A model generated the notes under the pieces. The model did not search any database, had not been told where the DNA came from, and was given only the letters and a program-made list of their open reading frames with translations. Shown piece after piece: positions 43,711-52,259 of a stretch of DNA of 64,000 nt (the first letter of the stretch is position 1; every line of letters starts with the position of its first letter). Made by a program: the position numbers and the translations under genes. Origin of the DNA: SABY01 sp964523795 (GTDB lineage Bacteria; Bacteroidota; Bacteroidia; Bacteroidales; 4484-276); NCBI GenBank assembly GCA_964523795.1, contig CAZGAO010000005.1, forward strand, positions 1 through 64,000. Direction: 5' to 3'.

Positions 43711-44700
43711 CTATTCCTCCAGCATCACCGAAATCGGGAAGTGGTCGCTGTAACCGCCGGGATCGTAGGAGGATGCGCTGGAAGGCCGTCCAAAGCAGCG
43801 GGGTTTGGGATAATCGCCTCCGGCCATCATCTCCGGTGGCATCACAATATTTACATGATAAACTCCGGAGCCAATCTGCACGGGTCGGATAAGTGCATTG
43901 CTTTTGAGCATGCTCTTGGCCACCATAAACTGGTCGAAAAAGTAGGGGAAGTTGTTATAGAAAAATGTCCCGAATCCTCTACCCATTAATGGATACATTA
44001 AATTTAAAAGTCGGGGATTCCGTGCATTAATCACTTTCATGCGGCTGTGTGTGGATAAGGCATAGTCGGAGATGGACTTGTTGAAAGGTTCATCGTTAAA
44101 GTCGCCCATGGCCATAATGGGCACATCCTTACCCCGGATTTCTACAATACGTTCCATCCAATAACTTAGCGTTTCGCCGGCAATAATTCGGTAGGGCTCC
44201 GTTTCCAATTCGCCGCTCATGCGCGAGTACCAGTGGTTGCCAATAAGTATCAGCGGGTTGCCACGGCGGGTATAAAAACTGGCCTGCAAAATATCGCGTG
44301 TAGTATTGCGCTGTACCACTACACGGCTAAACATTTCGCCAAAGGTAAATTTGGCCGCATCGTAAATAAAGGCGATATCGATACCCCGCTGGTCGCTCAT
44401 GTCGTGATGAATCACCTGATAGTTTCGTCCGCCTACAGCAAAACGCAATTCATCGACAAGTAGTTCGAGCACACGCTTGTTTTCTACTTCGCACACGCCC
44501 AGTATATCGGGGCCTGCGTTGCTGTTCATCTGCATAATAATGCGCGCCAGGTTTCCAATTTTAGCTCCCAGCACATTGTGATCCCAGCCTTCGAGTTCAC
44601 GATTAAGTTTGTTTTGCAGCCATTCGGGGCGATCGGGTGCATCATAGGTGTCGAAAAGGTTTTCGAGATTCCACCAGGCAATGTTGTATTGATCTTTCAT
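43711..44700 (-). CDS. Endonuclease/exonuclease/phosphatase-fold protein
   Basis: A 329-residue DNase I-like hydrolase. Visible motifs are NIAWWNLENLFDTYD near 5, ILGVCEVENKRVLELL near 65-80, GNHWYSRMSG near 155, MAMGDFNDEPFN near 195-206, and the C-terminal SDHFPISVML (His near 322). No signal peptide is seen. The family cleaves phosphodiesters in nucleic acids or lipids; the substrate cannot be told. It is a single gene with its own promoter. Confidence 0.9.
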   Translation of the reverse strand: MKDQYNIAWWNLENLFDTYDAPDRPEWLQNKLNRELEGWDHNVLGAKIGNLARIIMQMNSNAGPDILGVCEVENKRVLELLVDELRFAVGGRNYQVIHHDMSDQRGIDIAFIYDAAKFTFGEMFSRVVVQRNTTRDILQASFYTRRGNPLILIGNHWYSRMSGELETEPYRIIAGETLSYWMERIVEIRGKDVPIMAMGDFNDEPFNKSISDYALSTHSRMKVINARNPRLLNLMYPLMGRGFGTFFYNNFPYFFDQFMVAKSMLKSNALIRPVQIGSGVYHVNIVMPPEMMAGGDYPKPRCFGRPSSASSYDPGGYSDHFPISVMLEE

Positions 44701-44728
44701 AACAGTAGGTTTTTATAAATTATGCACA

Positions 44729-44761
44729 CAAAGCTAAACAATTTATAGTTATGATTTTCAA
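44729..44761 (-). promoter_or_regulatory. Bacteroidetes promoter: TTG ... TAGCTTTG
   Basis: On the minus strand TTG (44759-44761), a 22-bp spacer and TAGCTTTG (44729-44736) lie 28 bp upstream of the endonuclease/exonuclease-fold gene. Confidence 0.6.
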
Positions 44762-44765
44762 ATAA

Positions 44766-44796
44766 TTGCCATAAATTAAAAATTATGGTATTTTTG
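44766..44796 (+). promoter_or_regulatory. Bacteroidetes promoter: TTG ... TATTTTTG
   Basis: TTG (44766-44768), a 20-bp spacer and TATTTTTG (44789-44796) lie 47 bp upstream of the GAF/nucleotidyltransferase gene. This promoter is back-to-back with that of the divergent gene, whose -33 element ends 4 bp away. Confidence 0.6.
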
Positions 44797-44843
44797 ATTG
44801 CTGAAAATGATTTTAAAAATGGATCGCGATAAAGATATTATTT

Positions 44844-45710
44844 ATGGTTTTTGATAAAGAGGAATATCAGGAGAGCATTGCCCGGCTTAGCGAACGGGAA
44901 AAAGAGATGAAATGCCTGTACAAGGTTCAGGACATCATCAATCACAATTATGGCATTGATGATTTTTTGATGCAGATTTGCAAGCATATTTGGGGAGGAT
45001 GGCAGTATCCGATAATTACCCGCGTGAAAATTACCTTCGAAAAAAAGACCTACAAGGAAGACGGGTGGGAAGAAAGCGAGTGGATGCACAGCGCAGATAT
45101 TGTGGTTGACGACAAGGTGTCGGGGCTTATCCAGGTTTATTACACCGAAGCCCGCCCGCTGATTAGCGACAGCCCCTTTTTGCCCGAAGAACAAAAGCTA
45201 CTCAACACCATCGCCAAAAAAGTAGCCGCTTACATTTTCAACCTTAAGCTAAAACGCACCCTCGCTGCCATTTCGCAAAAGAAAAAGCCGGATCAGCAAG
45301 ATTCAAAAAAAATGAATGGTCTGCTCGATTCATATTCCGATGTGCATTGGAAATGGCGCAACGACATGGTGAATGCGATTGCAAAAAGGCTAAAACCCGA
45401 GGAATGGGGCATCGTTGCCATGTATTTGATAGGTAGCGTGAAAGAGGGCACCAGCGGCCCGGCCAGCGATATTGATATCCTTATCCATTTTGAGGGAAGC
45501 CCTGAGCAACGTCGATGCCTCGAAGCCTGGTTCGGGGGCTGGAGCTATTGCCTTTCGGAAATCAACCTCGAAAAAACCGGCTACAAAACCGATGGCCTGA
45601 TCGATCTGCATATCATTACCTCCGCCGACATTGAAGCCAAAAATAGCTTTGCCTCGATGATAGGAAGGCACACCGATGGTGCCAGGCTTATAATAAAACA
45701 AAGCGTATGA
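44844..45710 (+). CDS. GAF-like sensor fused to a nucleotidyltransferase domain
   Basis: A 288-residue cytoplasmic protein. The N-terminal half (about 10-135) begins with a heptad helix (SIARLSEREKEMKCLYKV) and looks like a GAF domain. The C-terminal half (about 170-288) holds a minimal nucleotidyltransferase core, YLIGSVKEGTSGPASDIDIL, with Asp residues spaced as in MNT-type enzymes. It could transfer a nucleotide to a protein or small molecule in response to a ligand. Its stop overlaps the ATG of the phosphoesterase gene, so the two may write and remove a modification. Confidence 0.82.
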   Translation: MVFDKEEYQESIARLSEREKEMKCLYKVQDIINHNYGIDDFLMQICKHIWGGWQYPIITRVKITFEKKTYKEDGWEESEWMHSADIVVDDKVSGLIQVYYTEARPLISDSPFLPEEQKLLNTIAKKVAAYIFNLKLKRTLAAISQKKKPDQQDSKKMNGLLDSYSDVHWKWRNDMVNAIAKRLKPEEWGIVAMYLIGSVKEGTSGPASDIDILIHFEGSPEQRRCLEAWFGGWSYCLSEINLEKTGYKTDGLIDLHIITSADIEAKNSFASMIGRHTDGARLIIKQSV

Positions 45711-46555
45711 CGTCCTGCTTTTTTGTGAGCGACCTGCATGGCAAAATAAACAGGTATCAAAAGTTGCTTGCCCTCATCGAAGATGAAAAGCCCGATGCGA
45801 TATTTTTTGGTGGGGACTTGCTACCCCATGTTATGATGAGCCACAGCCTGTACGATGATTTTGCCAACGACTATTTTTTCCCTCAGTTGCGCCTGCTGCG
45901 TCAAAGTCTCAAAGAAAAGTATCCCGATATTTTTTTGATTTTGGGTAATGATGATGCCCGAATCGAGGAAGATAATTTTGAAGCGGCTGCCAATGAAGGA
46001 TTGTTTTTTTATGTCAATCAGCGATGGATCGAATACCGGGGTTTTTCGATATATGGCTATTCGTTTATACCACCCAGTCCCTTTGGTTTTAAAGACTGGG
46101 AAAAGTACGATGTTTCGCGTTATGTGGATCCCGGCTGCACCCATCCCACCGAGGGCACCCGGTCGGTGGAGGCTCCCCGGCACATCGAGTTTCAAACCAT
46201 CGAAAAAGATTTGAAGGCTTTGGCCGGGGATAAGGATATGAGCCGGGCGCTTATGCTTTTCCATTCGCCACCGTATAATACCTGCCTCGACCGTGCAGCC
46301 CTGGACGGAATGATGATCGACCACGTCCCGCTCGATCCACATGTAGGAAGCATTGCCATCCAACGCTTTATCGAGGAGCGACAGCCGCATCTTACGCTCC
46401 ATGGCCACATCCACGAATCGACCCGCCTGACAGGAAAATGGATGCAAAAAATCAAAAATACGATCGCTATAAACGCAGCTCACGATGGCTCCGAATTATC
46501 TGTCATCAAATTCAAGCTCGAAAATCCCGGGGAGGCTTCGCGCTTTTTGTATTGA
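45707..46555 (+). CDS. Calcineurin-like metallophosphoesterase
   Basis: A 282-residue phosphoesterase with all dimetal motifs: FVSDLHGKINRY near 5-16, FGGDLLPH near 35, LILGNDDARIEEDN near 75, FHSPPYNTCLD near 185, and LHGHIHESTRL near 225. The 4-bp overlap with the nucleotidyltransferase gene upstream suggests a shared pathway. Substrate unknown; candidates include cyclic nucleotides, nucleotidylated proteins or RNA ends. Confidence 0.9.
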   Translation: MTSCFFVSDLHGKINRYQKLLALIEDEKPDAIFFGGDLLPHVMMSHSLYDDFANDYFFPQLRLLRQSLKEKYPDIFLILGNDDARIEEDNFEAAANEGLFFYVNQRWIEYRGFSIYGYSFIPPSPFGFKDWEKYDVSRYVDPGCTHPTEGTRSVEAPRHIEFQTIEKDLKALAGDKDMSRALMLFHSPPYNTCLDRAALDGMMIDHVPLDPHVGSIAIQRFIEERQPHLTLHGHIHESTRLTGKWMQKIKNTIAINAAHDGSELSVIKFKLENPGEASRFLY

Positions 46556-46572
46556 TATTTTAAACGAAAGAT

Positions 46573-46791
46573 TTAGACGGCAATTTGCAAGGTCTCTGCA
46601 AAAGTGGATATTCGGGGGATGGGGAGGTTTTCGATTTTTAGTCCTTCAATGTGAAAAGCAATAGCTTCTCTGATGTTTTGTTTGGCTTCATCGATAGTAC
46701 CACCAAAAGATACACAGCCGGGCAAATCAGGAACCCAGGCACCAAAGTGTCCATTGCTGTTTTTCTCGAATAGAATAAGGTATTGTGTCAT
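46573..46791 (-). CDS. hicB: HicB-family antitoxin, apparently orphan
   Basis: A 72-residue HicB-type protein: degenerate RNase-H-like fold with GAWVPDLPGCVSFGGTIDEA and IREAIAFHIEG. HicB normally neutralises the mRNA interferase HicA encoded next to it. Here no intact hicA is present. A frame just upstream ends inside this ATG and looks like the C terminus of HicA (see 46788-46862). It either is unused or serves another function. Confidence 0.88.
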   Translation of the reverse strand: MTQYLILFEKNSNGHFGAWVPDLPGCVSFGGTIDEAKQNIREAIAFHIEGLKIENLPIPRISTFAETLQIAV

Positions 46792-46862
46792 CGTAGTCCT
46801 GCTGTTTTTAAGATACTATTCTCTAATCCTTTAGGTAAAATTATGACTTCTTTAACTTTCAA
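46788..46862 (-). pseudogene. hicA: C-terminal remnant of a hicA toxin gene
   Basis: The minus-strand frame reads VLKVKEVIILPKGLENSILK then TAGLR and a stop overlapping the HicB ATG. The ending (SILK-x-AGL) fits the C terminus of HicA, and the stop/start overlap is that of hicAB pairs. A stop codon lies just before, so the upstream part of the gene has been lost. The identification is by eye on about 25 residues. Confidence 0.6.
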
Positions 46863-47317
46863 AACTTAAATAGTTATTACACTTTACAAAAATAGATATT
46901 TTTATTTTCATTAAAAATTATTTCCACGAAACAAGCGGATAACTTATAATATGTACCTCTCTACCTGCTTTATTTCGGCAGAACAGCGAATAACAATTCG
47001 CTAGTAACGATTAACGCGCTCCCTTTGCTGACCTTTGATATTATTTCGCTTAAAATGTATCAGTAAAAAGTATGATGCACGTCAACTTCTCAAAATCTGA
47101 GCCTCGGTCGAAAAATGATGTTGAGGGTTTTTTAAATCGTTGTCAACAAAATGATTACATCCAAATATTTGTATAAAAATGAATACGAAAAAATCAGGAT
47201 TTAAATAATTTGGCCAAGGCTGAAAAGCCCTCTATTTAATAGGTAGCAAAAGTTTGAGGCTCAATCAGATTGAATCTTTTTTAGCTTTGCAGCGCAAAAT
47301 TTAAAATTTTAAAGCGC
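46792..47317. other. Intergenic region upstream of nhaD
   Basis: About 525 bases that hold only the hicA remnant at one end and the nhaD promoter at the other. The middle is AT-rich without a coding frame or clear repeat. The last 26 bases before the nhaD ATG are flanked by GCGC and AT-rich. Confidence 0.6.
47282..47289 (+). promoter_or_regulatory. Bacteroidetes -7 promoter box (TAGCTTTG)
   Basis: An exact TAnnTTTG match 29 bp upstream of nhaD. The nearest -33-like TTTG (47253) is spaced slightly more than usual. Confidence 0.5.
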
Positions 47318-49075
47318 ATGTTTATACTAATGGTGATTGTGTTTGTTCTGGGCTATGCAGCCATTGCTCTGGAGCATCCCTTAAAAGTTAACAAATCGGC
47401 CTCAGCCCTTATGCTTGGTGTCGTCCTGTGGGTCTTACTGATGTTTGGCGGCGAATCGCTGCTGGTGGACACCTCACATTTCAAGGAGTATCTGAGCCAG
47501 GTTATCGGTGGCGACTTTGCCGGTTTTATCTCGCATTACGCCTTGCTGCATCATCTGGGCGAAATTTCCGAGATCATCTTTTTCCTCCTGGGAGCTATGA
47601 CCATCGTTGAGTTGGTGGATTCGCACGAGGGTTTCGCCATTATCACCGACAAGATAAAAACCACAAAAAAGGTAAAACTCCTGTGGATTTTAAGCGTGCT
47701 CACCTTTTTCATGTCCGCCGCCCTCGACAATCTTACCACCTCAATAGTAATGGTCGCCCTGCTACGCAAGCTGGTTGCCGACAAATCCGACCGCTGGTTT
47801 TTTGCGGGCATGATTGTCGTTGCAGCCAATGCCGGGGGTGCCTGGTCGCCCATTGGCGATGTTACCACCATTATGCTGTGGATTGCCGGCGATGTTACTA
47901 CGGTAAATATTATTGTTAAAGTTATTTTCCCCAGTTTGGTTTCGATGATCGTACCTCTTGTAATACTTACCTTTAGCATGAAGGGCAATGTGCGCACACC
48001 CGATAATGGTTCGATGGATCAATTTGAAAATGGGGCTGACCCCACCACGCCCTTCGAGCGCAACCTGGTATTTTTCATGGGCGTAGGCTCTTTGCTTTTT
48101 GTTCCGGTATTCAAAACCGTTACGCACCTGCCTCCCTACCTGGGCATGTTGTGGGGCTTGGGCTTGTTGTGGCTCGTTACCGAAATCATCCACAAAAGTA
48201 AAAACGATGAACACAAAACCTACCTTTCGGTGATAGGCGTGCTGCGCAAGGTGGATGTGCCCAGCGTACTTTTCTTTTTAGGAATACTTACGGCTGTTGC
48301 CGCCCTGCAAACCGCCGGTCATCTTATTTTGCTGGCCGACTTCCTGCGCGAGTTTGTGGGCAACCTCTACGCCATCAACATTATCATCGGCGTGCTCTCA
48401 TCCATCGTGGATAATGTGCCACTGGTAGCTGCCGCCATGGGCATGTACAATTATCCGCCCGACCATTATTTCTGGGAGTTTCTGGCCTATTGCGCCGGTA
48501 CCGGTGGTAGCATCCTTATTATTGGCTCGGCAGCCGGTGTTGCCGTTATGGGTATGGAAAAGATTGATTTTATCTGGTATTTCAAAAAAATCAGCTTGCT
48601 GGCCTTGGTTGGTTATCTTGCAGGTGCTGGCGTATATATCCTTCAGGAAGAGAGCGGGATTTTGAATTTTGGGCATCACACCAACGAAGTCAGCATCGAT
48701 TTGAGGGACGAAAACCAAATCAAAAACTATATTTTTTCCAACGAATTTTATAAAGAAGCAGACCAAACCATCGAGGAAGGCATCTCGCCCAAGGGTGAAG
48801 ATGGCGTATTTATTCATTTTGTGCGCGTAGTGCAGGATAATAAAATGCAGTTTGGCTACAGCAAAAAAACCATCGCTGGCGAATCGGAAACGATGGAGAG
48901 TAAAATTGATGAGGGGATGTTCAAAATTACGCCCTTCTCGGATGATCTGGTAAAATTTAAATTGCTGGATGAAGATTACTACCTTAACAGTAACGGCCAG
49001 CTTTTTGAAAAAGCCAACGAACGCTCCAAAGGCTTTTCGGTGATTTGGAATTTGAAAAAATTTGAGGGAGAGTAG
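47318..49075 (+). CDS. nhaD: NhaD-type sodium/proton antiporter with C-terminal extension
   Basis: A 585-residue inner-membrane Na+/H+ antiporter that exports sodium for proton entry. Many hydrophobic helices fill residues 1-440. The family motif is clear in VVAANAGGAWSPIGDVTTIMLW near 168-189. The remaining 120-140 residues after the last helix (YLAGAGVYILQEE) are hydrophilic and beta-rich (KEADQTIEEGISPKGEDGVF ...), longer than ordinary NhaD, and might be a regulatory domain. A TrpF-like gene follows after 24 bp on the same strand. Confidence 0.92.
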   Translation: MFILMVIVFVLGYAAIALEHPLKVNKSASALMLGVVLWVLLMFGGESLLVDTSHFKEYLSQVIGGDFAGFISHYALLHHLGEISEIIFFLLGAMTIVELVDSHEGFAIITDKIKTTKKVKLLWILSVLTFFMSAALDNLTTSIVMVALLRKLVADKSDRWFFAGMIVVAANAGGAWSPIGDVTTIMLWIAGDVTTVNIIVKVIFPSLVSMIVPLVILTFSMKGNVRTPDNGSMDQFENGADPTTPFERNLVFFMGVGSLLFVPVFKTVTHLPPYLGMLWGLGLLWLVTEIIHKSKNDEHKTYLSVIGVLRKVDVPSVLFFLGILTAVAALQTAGHLILLADFLREFVGNLYAINIIIGVLSSIVDNVPLVAAAMGMYNYPPDHYFWEFLAYCAGTGGSILIIGSAAGVAVMGMEKIDFIWYFKKISLLALVGYLAGAGVYILQEESGILNFGHHTNEVSIDLRDENQIKNYIFSNEFYKEADQTIEEGISPKGEDGVFIHFVRVVQDNKMQFGYSKKTIAGESETMESKIDEGMFKITPFSDDLVKFKLLDEDYYLNSNGQLFEKANERSKGFSVIWNLKKFEGE

Positions 49076-49099
49076 CCGGGAGACTAAGTTTTAGAGAGA

Positions 49100-49777
49100 A
49101 TGAAAACACCCATCATTCAGGTTGCAGGAATTCGTTCGCTTGATGAGGCCGCGATGCTGGTCGAAGCGGGATTTAGCCACCTGGGTTTTCCCTTCGCGCT
49201 CAATTATCACGCCGAGGATACCACCATCAAAGCAGCCGCCGACATCATTCGCTCGCTGCCTGCATCGGTAGCGGTGGTATTGATTACCTATCTGAATAAA
49301 GCAAAAGAAATTGACCAACTGATGCAAGAACTCGGCTGCAGGATTGTGCAGGTGCATGGCGCAATCGATCTGGATGAGCTGGAGCAATTGCGCAAGATAA
49401 GGCCGGATATCGAAATCTGGAAAAGCCTGGTCATTAACCCTCAATATGCTGAAAAGGTATTTACAGAGTTTGCTCAATATTACCCATTGGCAGATGCCTT
49501 TATCACCGATACCTACGACCCTGCCAACGGAGCCTCGGGAGCAACTGGTAAAACCCACGATTGGCGGATAAGTGCCAAGCTGGTGCGCCAAAGTGATAAA
49601 GCAATTATCCTGGCCGGAGGTTTAAATGCAGGGAATGTTTACGATGCCACCATTCAAACGCAGGTGGCCGGGGTGGATGTGCATACGGGGATCGAAGACA
49701 GCCGGGGATGTAAAGTGAAGGAAAAGGCCGAAGCCTTTGTAAAAGCTGCCCTTAAGGCTTTCGATAGCTTGGCTTAG
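49100..49777 (+). CDS. TrpF-like barrel protein lacking the catalytic cysteine
   Basis: A 225-residue (beta/alpha)8 protein of the phosphoribosylanthranilate isomerase family. Family features kept: VQVHGAIDLDEL, FITDTYDP with the Asp acid, TGKTHDW, ILAGGLNAGNV and VDVHTGIED. The N-terminal KxCG motif, whose Cys is the general base in TrpF, reads QVAGIRS, so the Cys is Ala. It stands apart from any trp genes, behind nhaD. It could be a paralogue with another isomerase activity. The 3-prime end overlaps the convergent anmK by 4 bp. Confidence 0.8.
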   Translation: MKTPIIQVAGIRSLDEAAMLVEAGFSHLGFPFALNYHAEDTTIKAAADIIRSLPASVAVVLITYLNKAKEIDQLMQELGCRIVQVHGAIDLDELEQLRKIRPDIEIWKSLVINPQYAEKVFTEFAQYYPLADAFITDTYDPANGASGATGKTHDWRISAKLVRQSDKAIILAGGLNAGNVYDATIQTQVAGVDVHTGIEDSRGCKVKEKAEAFVKAALKAFDSLA

Positions 49778-50832
49778 GCCAGATAAATACAGCCGCCCGA
49801 GCTATCGCGCCTGGCACCGGTAACTGTGGCCAGGGTATTAATTTTGTCCTCCAGACGAAGCAAACCCAGATAGGCAAATACCAGGGCTTCCTTGTAATGC
49901 ACCAAATTCTTTTCGGGGATTAGCAAGGGGTATTTTGAATGATGCCGGATTCGGGAAATTAAAAAGCCGTTTTCAGCTCCCCCGCCCGTAGTCAGAATTT
50001 GGCCCGAAACATTGGCAGGTAAAGCTTTGTTTATTTGTATCGCAATATGTTCGCACAGGGTGGATAAAATATCCGGTACTTCCAACTCCATTGCATCAAT
50101 TATAGGAAGGAATTCGCTATCGAGCCATTCGCGCCCCAGCGATTTGGCTTTTTTAATTTGATAAAAATCCAAACTATTTAAACGATACAAAAGGGCTTCA
50201 TTAATTTTACCACTGGCTGCAAGCACTCCATCTTTATCAAAATCGTGTCCCAGCTTTTTAACATAGTAATTCAGCGCAATGTTAGCCGGACAAATATCGA
50301 AAGCTTTACGTAGGCCATTTTCATCAAACGAAACATTGGCAAAGCCCCCCAGGTTGAGGCAAAAAGCATAGTCGCCAAAAAGATCTCTGTCGCCAATAGG
50401 CACCAGGGGTGCACCCTGTCCGCCCAAAGCCACATCCAGCGAACGAAAATCGCTAACCACATTTATTTCGGTTTCGGCAGCAATTGCGGCTCCATGCCCA
50501 ATTTGTAAAGTAAAACCCTGGTGGGGCTGGTGAAAAACCGTATGGCCATGCGAGGCGATAAATTGCGGCTGGCATGGGTAGCTCTCTATAAAATTGAGTA
50601 CTTGTTTTCCCAGATACACTCCATATTCAAAATCCAGGCGGCTGAGTTCTGTGCCCGAAAGCAGGGGTGCTCCACGAAGTCTTTCTTTCCATGCGTTGGA
50701 ATAAGAAATCGTTTCCGCTTCAATGATGCGGAAATTAGTTTTTCCTGCCGAAGTTTCAAATTCGCATAGCGCAATGTCAAGTCCGTCAAGCGAGGTTCCC
50801 GACATCAATCCGATGGCCATCGTCCTTTTCAT
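49774..50832 (-). CDS. anmK: Anhydro-N-acetylmuramic acid kinase
   Basis: A 352-residue cytoplasmic kinase that converts 1,6-anhydro-MurNAc recovered from the cell wall to MurNAc-6-phosphate. It has the signature GLMSGTSLDGLDIALCEF at 8-25, ASHGHTVFHQP near 93, DFRSLDVALGGQGAPLVPIG near 127-147 and GGFANVSF. It starts on the base directly after the murF stop codon, so it is coupled to murF; peptidoglycan building and recycling are thus expressed together. Confidence 0.96.
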   Translation of the reverse strand: MKRTMAIGLMSGTSLDGLDIALCEFETSAGKTNFRIIEAETISYSNAWKERLRGAPLLSGTELSRLDFEYGVYLGKQVLNFIESYPCQPQFIASHGHTVFHQPHQGFTLQIGHGAAIAAETEINVVSDFRSLDVALGGQGAPLVPIGDRDLFGDYAFCLNLGGFANVSFDENGLRKAFDICPANIALNYYVKKLGHDFDKDGVLAASGKINEALLYRLNSLDFYQIKKAKSLGREWLDSEFLPIIDAMELEVPDILSTLCEHIAIQINKALPANVSGQILTTGGGAENGFLISRIRHHSKYPLLIPEKNLVHYKEALVFAYLGLLRLEDKINTLATVTGARRDSSGGCIYLA

Positions 50833-52143
50833 CTATAAAACCTCCAATAATTTTTCGAGCCTGATGCCTCTCGAACCTTTTATCAGAAAGGTATATCCCT
50901 GCAAGTCAATCTTTGCAATATCATCACGGACTTCCTCAACATCAGCGTAAGCCGCAATCCCGATTTGATCTCCGGCCAAGGCTTTGAAGTTTTTTCCCAC
51001 CAAAAAAATTTTGTTCAGATTTTGATTTAAAAGATAACTAATAATTTTTTCATGCTCTTCGCGGGAAGCCTGACCCAGCTCAAGCATATCGCCCAAAATC
51101 ACAGCCTTTCGGGGATAGGGTGCCGCCACAAAATTATCCAGGGCTGCCATCATGCTTGCCGGATTGGCGTTGTAAGCATCGAGCACAATTTTGTTGTGGG
51201 CTGTTTCGCGCCACTCCGATCGGTTATTGCCGGGTTTGTACGAGGAGAGGCCGGCGATAATACCCTCGGCAGAAACGCCAAAATACTTGCCCACACAGGC
51301 CGCAGCGATCATATTATCAAGGTTGTAGCTGCCCACGAGCTGCGATTCAATCCGGTGATCTTTATTATCAATATCTATATTAATACTTAAAAAAGGATAA
51401 GGATTAGCTATGCTTCCACTAACAAAGGCTTTTTCTGTATTTCCATAAATGATGCTTGTGATGGCGGCGGATTTCCCGATGAGCAAAGCATCGTTGGCAT
51501 TTACAAATAGTTTCCCGTGGTGCTTGCGGATGAAATCGTAGAGTTCTGTTTTGGCTTTTATCACGCCCTGGTATCCTCCAAAACCCTCCAAATGGGCTTT
51601 ACCAATATTGGTAATAATTCCATAGTCGGGTTGGGAAATCCTGCACAGAGCTGCAATTTCGCCCTGATGGTTGGCACCCATTTCGATAACAGCAATTTCG
51701 TAACTTTTGTCGATGGAAAGGATGGATAGCGGAACCCCAATGTGATTGTTGAGGTTGCCGGCCGTTGCAAAAGTTTTGAATCGTTGGGAGAGCACATTTT
51801 TAATCAGCTCCTTGCTGGTGGTTTTTCCGTTAGAGCCGGTAATACCAATCACCGGGATTTTTAATTGCCAGCGGTGCATGATGGCCAGTTCCTGCAAAGT
51901 TTCCAGTGTATCGGAAACTTTGATTATCTGCGCGGAAGCAGCAATGGCGGGGTCATCGACCACAGCAAGAGAGGCTCCGTTTTGGATGGCCTGGGCTGCA
52001 TACTTGTTTCCGTCGAAGTTTTCGCCCCGGAGTGCAAAAAAGAGGCTGCCGGGGATTATCTTTCGCGAATCGGTGCTTATGGATGGGTTTTCGGTAAATT
52101 GCCGATAACACTTTTGCAGGATATCATTCATGGCAGGCTTCAT
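50833..52143 (-). CDS. murF: UDP-MurNAc-tripeptide D-Ala-D-Ala ligase
   Basis: A 436-residue Mur ligase adding D-Ala-D-Ala to the UDP-MurNAc-tripeptide in the cytoplasm. Walker A is GITGSNGKTTSKELI near 108, and the central block is EMGANHQGEIAALC near 160. The C-terminal domain includes LDAYNANPASMMAALDNF. It is preceded 116 bp upstream by gldJ on the same strand; in Flavobacterium gldJ is likewise near peptidoglycan and por genes. A putative terminator (52171-52234) separates it from gldJ. Confidence 0.96.
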   Translation of the reverse strand: MKPAMNDILQKCYRQFTENPSISTDSRKIIPGSLFFALRGENFDGNKYAAQAIQNGASLAVVDDPAIAASAQIIKVSDTLETLQELAIMHRWQLKIPVIGITGSNGKTTSKELIKNVLSQRFKTFATAGNLNNHIGVPLSILSIDKSYEIAVIEMGANHQGEIAALCRISQPDYGIITNIGKAHLEGFGGYQGVIKAKTELYDFIRKHHGKLFVNANDALLIGKSAAITSIIYGNTEKAFVSGSIANPYPFLSINIDIDNKDHRIESQLVGSYNLDNMIAAACVGKYFGVSAEGIIAGLSSYKPGNNRSEWRETAHNKIVLDAYNANPASMMAALDNFVAAPYPRKAVILGDMLELGQASREEHEKIISYLLNQNLNKIFLVGKNFKALAGDQIGIAAYADVEEVRDDIAKIDLQGYTFLIKGSRGIRLEKLLEVL

Positions 52144-52170
52144 TTATTTATCAAAAAAAATAAAACAAAA

Positions 52171-52234
52171 AAAGCTGTCCTGCGTCAAGGGCTTTTCCTT
52201 TGTAGGGACAAGGCCGTGAGCGCAATACAGCTTT
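52171..52234 (-). terminator. Putative terminator between gldJ and murF
   Basis: On the minus strand AAAGCTGT (52227-52234) and ACAGCTTT (52171-52178) are followed by a T-rich run. The loop is about 48 bases, so it is a weaker candidate than a compact hairpin; it may only attenuate read-through to murF. Confidence 0.45.
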
Positions 52235-52259
52235 CATATCAGAATAAAAATAAACCTAC

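Noticed and set aside
47292..47317. GCGC-flanked near-palindrome just before the nhaD ATG
   Set aside because: Only the GCGC ends pair well; the AT middle does not form a continuous stem, so no riboswitch or hairpin is claimed.
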